Shown here: positions 21,181-27,615 of the stretch, in pieces
How positions within the stretch are numbered: the stretch's first letter is position 1
Layout of the letters: the number at the start of each line of letters is the position of its first letter
Source of the DNA: Spirochaetaceae bacterium
GTDB taxonomy: Bacteria; Spirochaetota; Spirochaetia; Treponematales; Breznakiellaceae
Assembly (NCBI GenBank): GCA_031258615.1
Contig: JAIRMP010000126.1
Coordinates: forward strand, 1-27,615
Length of the DNA: 27,615 bases
Reading direction: 5' to 3'
Made by a program: the position numbers and the translations under genes
The notes under the pieces: generated by a model
What the model saw: only the letters and a program-made list of their open reading frames with translations
The model's database searches: none
What the model was told of the DNA's origin: nothing

Positions 21181-22368
21181 ATGAATGAATTGTTACCAAT
21201 AAAAATAAAACCAAATCCAAAAACGATACAAAATCTTGTCTTTGGCGTGATACTTGTCGCGCTGTTCCTTTTGGTGTGCAAGCTGTTTGCGCCATTTTTT
21301 ACAATTTTGCTGTGGTCAATATTTCTTTTTGTAATAATAAATCCGCTGCACAAACGCATAACAAAAAATATTGATTTTTCAAAACGAAAAGGGAAATTCG
21401 TTAAAAGCATTTTTGCGGGAGTCTTTTCCATTGGCACCGCCGTACTGGTACTGATTCCGATACTGTTTGTTTTATCCCAGGTTACGCATCAGATTATGGA
21501 ACTGGTTAATGTCGCGCGCAAAACTTTCCACGAAAATCCGACCATACTGCAGCAGGTATTGGAAAGGTTTTCGGAATTTATTTCAGAAATATCGGCGGAT
21601 CAGGTGAAAATAAGCGCCGGGGAGATTCAACAGAGGCTGCTTTTGCTGCTGAACAGCGGAATCGACAACATTCTGAATTTTTCAAAAAGCATTGCCCTCA
21701 ATATAAGCGGTTTTTTGCTGAGTCTTGTATTCATGGTTTTTTGCCTTTTTTTCTTTTACCTGGACGGAGCGTACCTTTCATCCCTTGTGTTGAATAACTT
21801 CCCGATAAAAGAAGAATACCTGGCAACCCTTGTAAAAAAATTCATGGACATTATCAAGAATTTGTTTTTGGGCTATATCATGGTTGCCATTGTCCAGGCC
21901 GTGCTTGCCTATATAATATTTGTCATATTCCGCATACACGGCGCTATGGTGTTTGCCTGCCTTACATTCATCTGCGTGTTTATCCCGATGTTTGGCGGCG
22001 CAATCATCTGGATGCCAATAGGCGTATCGATAATTCTGTCGGGCGAACCTGTCCGCGGCATTATATTCCTGATTATTTCCGGAGTTTTCATTTCGTTGCT
22101 TGATAATATTTTCCGTCCGCTTTTTCTTCAGGATCGCATACAACTGCATCCGCTGATTATTTTCTTTGCGATTATGGGCGGCGTAAGCGCCTACGGCTTT
22201 AACGGCATCATCCTGGGGCCTATTGCGGTAATACTTTTTCTTACCGTGCTTGACCTGTTTTTGACGGAACATCATATCGAACACAAGAATCCGATAGCGG
22301 ATGGCGGCGCGGCGCGGCAGGCATCTGGTGGAAAACCTGCCGTAACAGACAGCGAATCAAAAAATTAG
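21181..22368 (+). CDS. AI-2E family transporter (PerM-like permease)
   Basis: This 395-aa inner-membrane protein has about eight hydrophobic segments. The family signature is clear in the second half: GYIMVAIVQAVLAYIIF, 'FGGAIIWMPIGVSIIL', then PLFLQDRIQLHPLIIFFAIM and GFNGIILGPIAVILFL. Members have been linked to autoinducer-2 export, sodium/proton exchange or peptide efflux. The substrate here is unknown. It starts 6 nt after the kinase stop with GAGGAGG about 13 nt before the ATG, so it is clearly in the same transcription unit. Its Ala/Gly-rich C-terminal tail (about 370-395) is poorly conserved. Confidence 0.92.
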   Translation: MNELLPIKIKPNPKTIQNLVFGVILVALFLLVCKLFAPFFTILLWSIFLFVIINPLHKRITKNIDFSKRKGKFVKSIFAGVFSIGTAVLVLIPILFVLSQVTHQIMELVNVARKTFHENPTILQQVLERFSEFISEISADQVKISAGEIQQRLLLLLNSGIDNILNFSKSIALNISGFLLSLVFMVFCLFFFYLDGAYLSSLVLNNFPIKEEYLATLVKKFMDIIKNLFLGYIMVAIVQAVLAYIIFVIFRIHGAMVFACLTFICVFIPMFGGAIIWMPIGVSIILSGEPVRGIIFLIISGVFISLLDNIFRPLFLQDRIQLHPLIIFFAIMGGVSAYGFNGIILGPIAVILFLTVLDLFLTEHHIEHKNPIADGGAARQASGGKPAVTDSESKN

Positions 22369-22378
22369 GAGACGCTTT

Positions 22379-22675
22379 ATGCATAATTTTTCGGAAAAGA
22401 ATTCCAACAACGCGATCATTACTGTTGTAGGCACGGATCATGTCGGTATTATCGCAAAGGTATGTACATTTCTTGCGGACCGCAACATCAACATTGAAGA
22501 TATTAACCAGACTATTCTGTCCGGCAACTTTATCATGCTGATGATGGTTGACTTTTCAAAATACACAGGCACGCTCGAAGTGCTGAAACGCGAATTGTCA
22601 GAGGTTGGAAATTCAATGAATGTTTCCATCAATATGATGCACGAAAAAGTCTTCAGCGAGATGCACAGAATTTAG
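22379..22675 (+). CDS. ACT domain-containing protein (UPF0237 type)
   Basis: This 98-aa cytoplasmic protein is a single ACT domain: 'AIITVVGTDHVGIIAKVCTFLADRNINIEDINQTIL' followed by 'MLMMVDFS'. ACT domains bind amino acids or related small ligands, usually as dimers. The UPF0237 type is commonly encoded directly before a UPF0210 gene, as here (9 nt gap), which suggests a joint function. GGAG stands 7 nt before the ATG. It starts 10 nt after the permease. Confidence 0.92.
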   Translation: MHNFSEKNSNNAIITVVGTDHVGIIAKVCTFLADRNINIEDINQTILSGNFIMLMMVDFSKYTGTLEVLKRELSEVGNSMNVSINMMHEKVFSEMHRI

Positions 22676-22684
22676 GAAGCGGGA

Positions 22685-24046
22685 ATGTTATTTACTACGA
22701 AAGAAATTACGGAAACCCTGGATATGTTTATGCGGCATAACCTCGATATACGCTGCATCACGCTCGGCATATCGCTTTTGGACTGCGCTACGGGAAGCGG
22801 TGAGTCTACAAGGGCGCGGATAAAAGAAAAAATTCTGCGTACCGCCGCCAAACTTTCACAAACGGGGCAGGATATTGAACATGAATTCGGCATCCCCATC
22901 ATAAACAAACGTATCGCGGTAACCCCGATAGCGCTTGTTGCCGCCTCGTCCGGGGATACTGATTACACCCCCTACGCGCAAACCATGGACGAATGTGCCG
23001 GCCTGCTGGGTATTGATTTTATCGGCGGCTTCTCGGCACTGGTACAGAAGGGCTTTACCACAGGCGACAGGCGGCTTATCGACTCTATACCGGAAGCGCT
23101 TTCACGTACCGTAAGGGTCTGCTCGTCCGTGAACGCGGCAAGCTCGAAGTCCGGCATCAACATGGACGCGGTGGCGCTGATGGGAAAGATCATAAAAGAG
23201 ACGGCGGAAAAGACTTCGGCGCAAAACGCGCTCGGCTGCGCCAAACTTGTGGTGTTCTGCAACGCGCCGGAGGACAACCCGTTCATGGCGGGCGCTTTCC
23301 ACGGGCCGGGAGAGGCGGAAAGCTGCCTCAATGTCGGCGTCTCCGGGCCGGGCGTGATTAAGTCCGTGATAGAAAACTGCCGGTCGATGAGATTCGATGA
23401 GCTTGCCGACGTGATAAAAAAGACATCGTTCAAAATTACGCGGATGGGTCAGCTTGTCGGGCGGGAGGCGGCAAAGCGGATGGGTATTCCCTTCGGCATC
23501 CTGGACCTTTCGCTTGCGCCGACTCCCGCGGTCGGCGATTCTGTTGCCCGCATCCTGGAGGAGATGGGGCTGTCCCACGCGGGGGCGCACGGTTCGACGG
23601 CGGCCCTGGCGATGCTTACCGATATGGTCAAAAAAGGCGGCGTGATGGCTTCCACCCACGTAGGCGGTTTTTCCGGCGCTTTTATTCCGATCTCGGAGGA
23701 CGAGGGGATGATCGCGGCTGTCAACGCCGGCAGTATCAGTATAGACAAGCTGGAGGCGATGACTTCCGTCTGCTCAGTCGGCATAGATATGGTGGTTGTG
23801 CCGGGTGATACGGGCGCGGACACGATCTCAGGCATTATAGCTGACGAAATGGCTATCGGCATGGTGAACAACAAAACCACCGCCGTCCGGCTTATACCGG
23901 TTCCCGGCAAGAAGGCGGGCGACTGGGTCGAATTCGGCGGTCTCCTCGGCGGAGCGCCCGTGATGCCGCTCAACCCGTCAGGCAGCGCAGCCTTCATCGC
24001 CCGAGGCGGACGCATCCCCGCCCCTATCCACAGCTTCAGGAATTGA
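22685..24046 (+). CDS. UPF0210 (PFL family, DUF711) protein
   Basis: This 453-aa cytoplasmic protein matches the UPF0210 family along its whole length. It opens with 'EITETLDMFMRHNLDIRCITLGISLLDC', has 'RIAVTPIALVAASS', 'LVVFCNAPEDNPFMAGAFHGPGE', 'GVSGPGVIK' and 'LSLAPTPAVGDSVARILEEMGL', and ends IPAPIHSFRN, the usual C-terminus. The fold is related to the pyruvate formate-lyase barrel, but no radical-bearing glycine loop is apparent and no reaction is established. It is paired with the ACT gene and is last in the seven-gene unit. A dispersed repeat follows directly. GC content is higher than in the kinase and permease genes. Confidence 0.94.
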   Translation: MLFTTKEITETLDMFMRHNLDIRCITLGISLLDCATGSGESTRARIKEKILRTAAKLSQTGQDIEHEFGIPIINKRIAVTPIALVAASSGDTDYTPYAQTMDECAGLLGIDFIGGFSALVQKGFTTGDRRLIDSIPEALSRTVRVCSSVNAASSKSGINMDAVALMGKIIKETAEKTSAQNALGCAKLVVFCNAPEDNPFMAGAFHGPGEAESCLNVGVSGPGVIKSVIENCRSMRFDELADVIKKTSFKITRMGQLVGREAAKRMGIPFGILDLSLAPTPAVGDSVARILEEMGLSHAGAHGSTAALAMLTDMVKKGGVMASTHVGGFSGAFIPISEDEGMIAAVNAGSISIDKLEAMTSVCSVGIDMVVVPGDTGADTISGIIADEMAIGMVNNKTTAVRLIPVPGKKAGDWVEFGGLLGGAPVMPLNPSGSAAFIARGGRIPAPIHSFRN

Positions 24047-24069
24047 GTAGACAGGCAAACCTACGGCTT

Positions 24070-24230
24070 GACAACCGCTGCGCGGTTGTCTCCGGAGTTT
24101 GCGCCGCCGCAAGGCGGCTAGCTTACCGCAAACTTCAGGCCAAACCCGTTCTCTTTCACGCTCAGCGAATGACAAGGCCGACTCCTCAGCCATTGGCGTA
24201 CGTTTGGTGCAGGCTGGACTGCCTGCCTGC
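24070..24230. repeat. Dispersed GC-rich repeat, copy B, between convergent genes
   Basis: It begins with a 9-bp stem GACAACCGC-TGC-GCGGTTGTC (24070-24090). GCCGCC-GCAA-GGCGGC (24103-24118, perfect, GNRA loop), GCTTACCGCAAACT (24121-24134) and the three long blocks shared with copy A (24150-24217) follow. It closes with a GCAGGC/GCCTGC stem (24209-24226). It fills the gap between the UPF0210 and TPR genes and may serve as their terminator, although no U tract is visible. Confidence 0.88.
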
Positions 24231-27200
24231 TACATATTTGATTGGATTCTTTGCAGCAGTTCGTTAAGGCGGACAGAATTCCGGTTTTCGGGACGCTGGA
24301 GCAGGCGCTGGACGATGGACAGGGCAAGTAAGTTGTTGCCACTTTGGAATTCAGTGACGGCGCGTATATATTCCTGTTCCGTATAACTGTCGGCGGCCTG
24401 CGCGCTGCCCATCGCAACCTGAACCCTGTCTTTAAGCTGCATGGCAAGCGTATTGTTCGGGTTAAGCCGCAGCGCCTCGTTTACGTTTTCCAGCACCAGC
24501 GGGTACTGTGAGCGGACGTTGGCCTGGAACATACGCTGCGCGGCGGCGGCAAGCTCGTTGCTGCGGGCAAGCCTGCGCGGATCGGGAGGGGCAGGCCGTA
24601 TACCCATAGCGATTTCAGCCTGCACCAGGGCGGCGTTTATGCCCGGATAGTTGGGGTTTATGTAGGCGAGGTTCTGGAGGTCCGCGAACGATTCCAGCGA
24701 TCCGCGCCTGGCGCCCTCCACAGCTATCTGAAAGCGCTGGTTAAAGTTTTCGCTGAAGGCTTTCGGGTCTATAACCTGGTCAATCTGCAATTCCAGGATG
24801 CCGGCGTCCTGATTCACGGGGAACATCAGGCGCACCTCCTGAGTCTGCTGCATCGCGACAGTAAATATTTGCAGGCTGGCTTCCCGCCGGTTGCTGTTAA
24901 GCAGGCGCATACCCTCCTCGTAATTCTTGCGGGCGCTGGAAAGGAGTTGGCTCATTTCAGGGTAGAGCGGCGCGGTCGGCGCTATCGTCCTGCCGCCGCG
25001 CATGAACAATGCGCCGCGGGCCAGTGTGAGCCAGTACTCCACCTCCATTTCCGGTTCGCTGCTTACGATGGCCCATTCTCTTTCGGCGCGGCTAAGCGTT
25101 TCTTCCGCCTTTTCAAAGTTTCCGGCAAAATATTCATTACGCGCGTCGTTGACGAGGCGGCGTACCATAATAACCGTGTACTCGTACTTCTGGTTAGCGA
25201 TCTCGGTTATCAACGGATTGATGCGGGAGTCAATTTCACCGCGAACGGCGGCCGATTCCTGTATCGCAAGGGAAGCGGAGTAACGTTCCAGACCCTGCGC
25301 CGCCTCGTCACGCGCCGTATCAAAATTGTTGCGTTCGAGTGAACGCTGCGCTGCCGCCAGCAATCCCCTTCCATCGCGCAGCAGGTTTTGCGCCTGCGTT
25401 TCACGCGCGGCGGCGGCAGATGCTATGTTCCTGTTATCTGCCTGCAAATCACCAAGCCTTGAGGCGATGGAACGAGCCTGCAAAGTGAGCTCGCCTATCC
25501 TGCTGTCCACAGCAATTGCCTGGCGTTCACGTTGATACTGCTCCAAAAGCAGACGCGCCCGCTCGATCTGGTCCCGAACGCCGCTGTCAATGCCGGCGGC
25601 AATTACCGCCGCTTCATGCGGATACAGCGCGTTTATATCCGTACCGTCTTCCAGTTTAAGCGGAACGCCCGCAAGCAGTTGCCTTTCCTGCTCAAGAAGC
25701 TCCCCGAGGCGGGACAGTTCCCGTTCCAGGCTGTTGTTTGCGATTGTGTACTGAATCGCGGCTATTTGCACCTCTACATTGACAAACTTGTTGCGCAAAT
25801 TGAGCAGGGCGGCGCGGGTTTCGTCAAAGTAACGTATACCGTAAGGATTACTTATCGTATAGTCAGGCTGTTCGGGTATTGACGCCCTGAAAATTTCGGC
25901 CTGGGCGCCCAGGTCAGTCAAAATATCATCAACAGTTTCGGCATATTTTTGATAATCGTTCCGCCATGCGAGCATCTGTGAAAGCGCCGCGTCCGTAGCG
26001 ACGGTACCGTCCGACCATGACGCAAGAACATTTTCACCGTCCGAAACGGCTTGTACGGATTGATACTGTTCCGCATCCCGGCAGGCCCTGACCAGGTACT
26101 GGGCCGACTGCACGGCGCCTTCAAATTTGAGGAAGTCCGGCACTTTGGCGGAGGCTATATTTCTGCCCATGACCGTTTGTAAGCCGCCGTCAGGCTCTGA
26201 AAAAGCGGTCCAATCAGCCATAAGCTCCATCGAACTACGGTTAAAAGCGGACAGACGATCCAGGATATCGAGGGCGCCGTTAAAATTTTCATTGTTAAGC
26301 GCTATGATTGCCTGTGAAAAAAACGCATCCGTCATTGCGCCATAGGCGTTTTCCATGGGCGCCATCGCCACGTTCCAGATCGCGTCGATTGTTCCCAGCA
26401 GTCCTTCACGAATCGCCTCCCCGCTTCGTCCCCGCAGGAGTACCGCTATCATGGGGAAAAAGAAACGGCCTTCACTCTTGATCTCCGCCGCTTCGGTTAT
26501 GACGGCCTGCTCATCAAAATAGTTCAGGGCCTGCGTTACCATAGATTTAATTGCCGTCAGCCTCTCCAGATCCGGCCTTATGCTTTCGTGCGCCGTAACC
26601 AGCGCGCCGGTACGGTTGATACTGCCCTCAACCGTTCTGATACCCTCCTGCGTACTGTTGAACAGGCTGATCACGGGCTGGGCTGATGCTATAAAGTTGT
26701 CAATGTCCTGTAGAAAATTCCGCGTAGCCGCGTTCACGGTATCACCGTAACCTGAACGGAACATCTGTTCCTGGTACAGGCCAAAGCCGCTCTGGTACTT
26801 TTGCAGCGCGGCCAGGTACTCCTCCCTGTCGAGCAGATCCCGCGCTTCCCGCAAGATACGGTCAAGTTCGCGCCTGTTTACCGTAAACCGCGCCACCTCC
26901 TCAATGTTTGCAATGAACTGTTCAGTATCGGACCGGCGGGCAGCGTTCATGGATGTGAGCTCACGGCTCATTTGCAGTATGGTATCAACGTTTTCAGGAT
27001 CATCTACGACCATGTCCAAAAGTTGATTCGCTACGGTTGTATAGTCCCCCATGTGCAACATAATTTCGCGTAGCCGTTTTTGCACATGATCAAACATATC
27101 AGGATTCTTGCGGGCAAATTCCGTCAAAAACTGGATCGCCCCCACATAATCTTTATTTTGTATCATGGCATCCGCCGTTTTCAATTCCGGATTAGTCTCT

Positions 27201-27367
27201 TTTCCGCCGCCCGCAAATACGGTAACGGAGCCGGCAAAAAGCAAGAGGAGGAGCGCCAAAAGCGATGTTCTATGCCTCGATCTGATGAACAAGCGCGTGG
27301 CATTTAACCGTCCGGTTTCCGTAAAAAACATACCAAAATACATGGAATTATGTCTTTTTATCGGCAT
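24230..27367 (-). CDS. Large exported TPR-like repeat protein, 1045 aa
   Basis: A signal-like segment (residues 36-53, LLALLLLLFAGSVTVFAG) is followed by about 990 mostly helical residues. TPR-like helix pairs appear at the N-terminus ('AIQFLTEFARKNPDMFDHV'), in the middle ('YFAGNFEKAEETLSRAEREW') and at the C-terminus ('EFQSGNNLLALSIVQRLL'), with coiled-coil-prone stretches rich in Glu, Arg and Gln between. It is probably a periplasmic or envelope-attached scaffold. No catalytic motif is seen. The start is uncertain: ATGs at 27367, 27343 and 27331 are all in frame and none has a strong Shine-Dalgarno. A shorter N-region would suit the signal peptide better. It converges on the UPF0210 gene. 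Confidence 0.82.
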   Translation of the reverse strand: MPIKRHNSMYFGMFFTETGRLNATRLFIRSRHRTSLLALLLLLFAGSVTVFAGGGKETNPELKTADAMIQNKDYVGAIQFLTEFARKNPDMFDHVQKRLREIMLHMGDYTTVANQLLDMVVDDPENVDTILQMSRELTSMNAARRSDTEQFIANIEEVARFTVNRRELDRILREARDLLDREEYLAALQKYQSGFGLYQEQMFRSGYGDTVNAATRNFLQDIDNFIASAQPVISLFNSTQEGIRTVEGSINRTGALVTAHESIRPDLERLTAIKSMVTQALNYFDEQAVITEAAEIKSEGRFFFPMIAVLLRGRSGEAIREGLLGTIDAIWNVAMAPMENAYGAMTDAFFSQAIIALNNENFNGALDILDRLSAFNRSSMELMADWTAFSEPDGGLQTVMGRNIASAKVPDFLKFEGAVQSAQYLVRACRDAEQYQSVQAVSDGENVLASWSDGTVATDAALSQMLAWRNDYQKYAETVDDILTDLGAQAEIFRASIPEQPDYTISNPYGIRYFDETRAALLNLRNKFVNVEVQIAAIQYTIANNSLERELSRLGELLEQERQLLAGVPLKLEDGTDINALYPHEAAVIAAGIDSGVRDQIERARLLLEQYQRERQAIAVDSRIGELTLQARSIASRLGDLQADNRNIASAAAARETQAQNLLRDGRGLLAAAQRSLERNNFDTARDEAAQGLERYSASLAIQESAAVRGEIDSRINPLITEIANQKYEYTVIMVRRLVNDARNEYFAGNFEKAEETLSRAEREWAIVSSEPEMEVEYWLTLARGALFMRGGRTIAPTAPLYPEMSQLLSSARKNYEEGMRLLNSNRREASLQIFTVAMQQTQEVRLMFPVNQDAGILELQIDQVIDPKAFSENFNQRFQIAVEGARRGSLESFADLQNLAYINPNYPGINAALVQAEIAMGIRPAPPDPRRLARSNELAAAAQRMFQANVRSQYPLVLENVNEALRLNPNNTLAMQLKDRVQVAMGSAQAADSYTEQEYIRAVTEFQSGNNLLALSIVQRLLQRPENRNSVRLNELLQRIQSNM

Positions 27368-27389
27368 TTATTGGGCTCTTGGCCATAGG

Positions 27390-27450
27390 GGAGTTTGCGG
27401 CGCTGCGCGTTTGGACAAGCGCTACGCGGTTGTCTCCGCAAACTTCAGGA
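27390..27450. repeat. Dispersed repeat, partial copy C
   Basis: It shares GAGTTTGCG (27391-27399), CGCGGTTGTCTCCG (27425-27438) and CCGCAAACTTCAGG (27436-27449) with copy B, in a rearranged, shorter form. A GACAAGCG/CGCGGTTGTC imperfect stem is retained. It lies just upstream of the TPR gene. Confidence 0.6.
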
Positions 27451-27499
27451 CTTTTTTACCGGCTGTGAACACTGCCGGTGGCAGCCTGCCGCGGGTCTG

Positions 27500-27615
27500 T
27501 TACGCCGGTTTTTTTATCGCCGGGAACTGGATAACACCGGCTTCCGCGAGGTTCTTCGATGTGCTTGATATATACGCCGTCTTCCGGTAATCGTCCGCTT
27601 CTTGCGCTACAGCCT
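27500..27615 (-). CDS. 3' end of an unidentified minus-strand gene (partial)
   Basis: One minus-strand frame is open from the window edge to a TAA at 27500-27502, giving 37 residues. They include AQEADDYRKTAYI and SSTSKNLAEAGVIQF, with codon use like the neighbouring genes. A second frame is open for a similar distance, so the evidence is modest. The remaining 130 nt to the TPR gene contain repeat copy C and a stem (ACCGGC/GCCGGT, about 27460-27481). Confidence 0.4.
   Translation of the reverse strand, partial: AVAQEADDYRKTAYISSTSKNLAEAGVIQFPAIKKPA

Noticed and set aside
27165..27590. 141-codon plus-strand frame at the right edge
   Set aside because: It overlaps the signal peptide region of the TPR gene on the other strand and then repeat copy C; no domain is seen.

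Overview
The window looks like a chromosomal segment of a host-associated spirochaete of the Treponema group, possibly a gut or termite-gut lineage. This is inference from gene content. It carries an archaeal-type class I lysyl-tRNA synthetase, a CheA-like/CheX/CheY set, an EF-G paralogue with a divergent GTPase core, Big_3-type Ig-repeat lipoprotein, an HU-like/DUF4469 protein, TPR and beta-barrel envelope proteins, and a homopolymeric G tract (C on the + strand). No rRNA, tRNA, CRISPR array, transposase or complete insertion sequence was found.

Layout. 1-1507 (minus): start of an exported protein and a four-repeat Ig-like lipoprotein, with near-identical ribosome-binding leaders. 1726-2601 (plus): an XRE regulator and two very small membrane proteins, the latter pair bracketed by GC-rich repeats; a 23-bp tandem repeat follows. 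2858-3995 (minus): an HU-like/DUF4469 gene just downstream of a 127-codon open frame that is the C-terminal remnant of an outer-membrane barrel gene. 4052-5156 (plus): secG and an orphan PTS EIIA. 5180-6706 (minus): a 37-aa ORF, a DEDDh exonuclease and yqeC. 7083-9170 (plus): an EF-G-like GTPase. 9562-13705 (minus): an AT-rich barrel-like protein, a methyltransferase, an NrnA-type DHH phosphoesterase and a small exported protein, separated by repeats and a 16-bp C/G tract. 13887-16460 (minus): a ClpC-type AAA+ unfoldase.

16665-24046 (plus) is the most striking region: seven tightly packed genes encoding class I LysRS, a CheY-like receiver, CheX, a membrane CheA-like kinase (PAS + HPt + HATPase, no CheW-like domain), an AI-2E-family permease, an ACT-domain protein and a UPF0210 protein. 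The first four could form a self-contained His-Asp relay: the kinase phosphorylates CheY and CheX dephosphorylates it. The output is unknown. The divergent clpC and lysK genes each have a promoter whose -10 box lies only 6-7 nt before the ATG, predicting leaderless mRNAs. 24230-27367 (minus) is a 1045-aa TPR-like periplasmic protein, and the right edge holds the end of another probable minus-strand gene.

Intergenic DNA is unusually rich in structure. There is a dispersed GC-rich repeat family with GCCGCC-GNRA-GGCGGC hairpins, 16-bp palindromes of the form CGCAAA(N4)TTTGCG, long stem-loops and a Z-DNA-prone tract. Several repeats lie at the 3' ends of genes and appear to supply their last codons.
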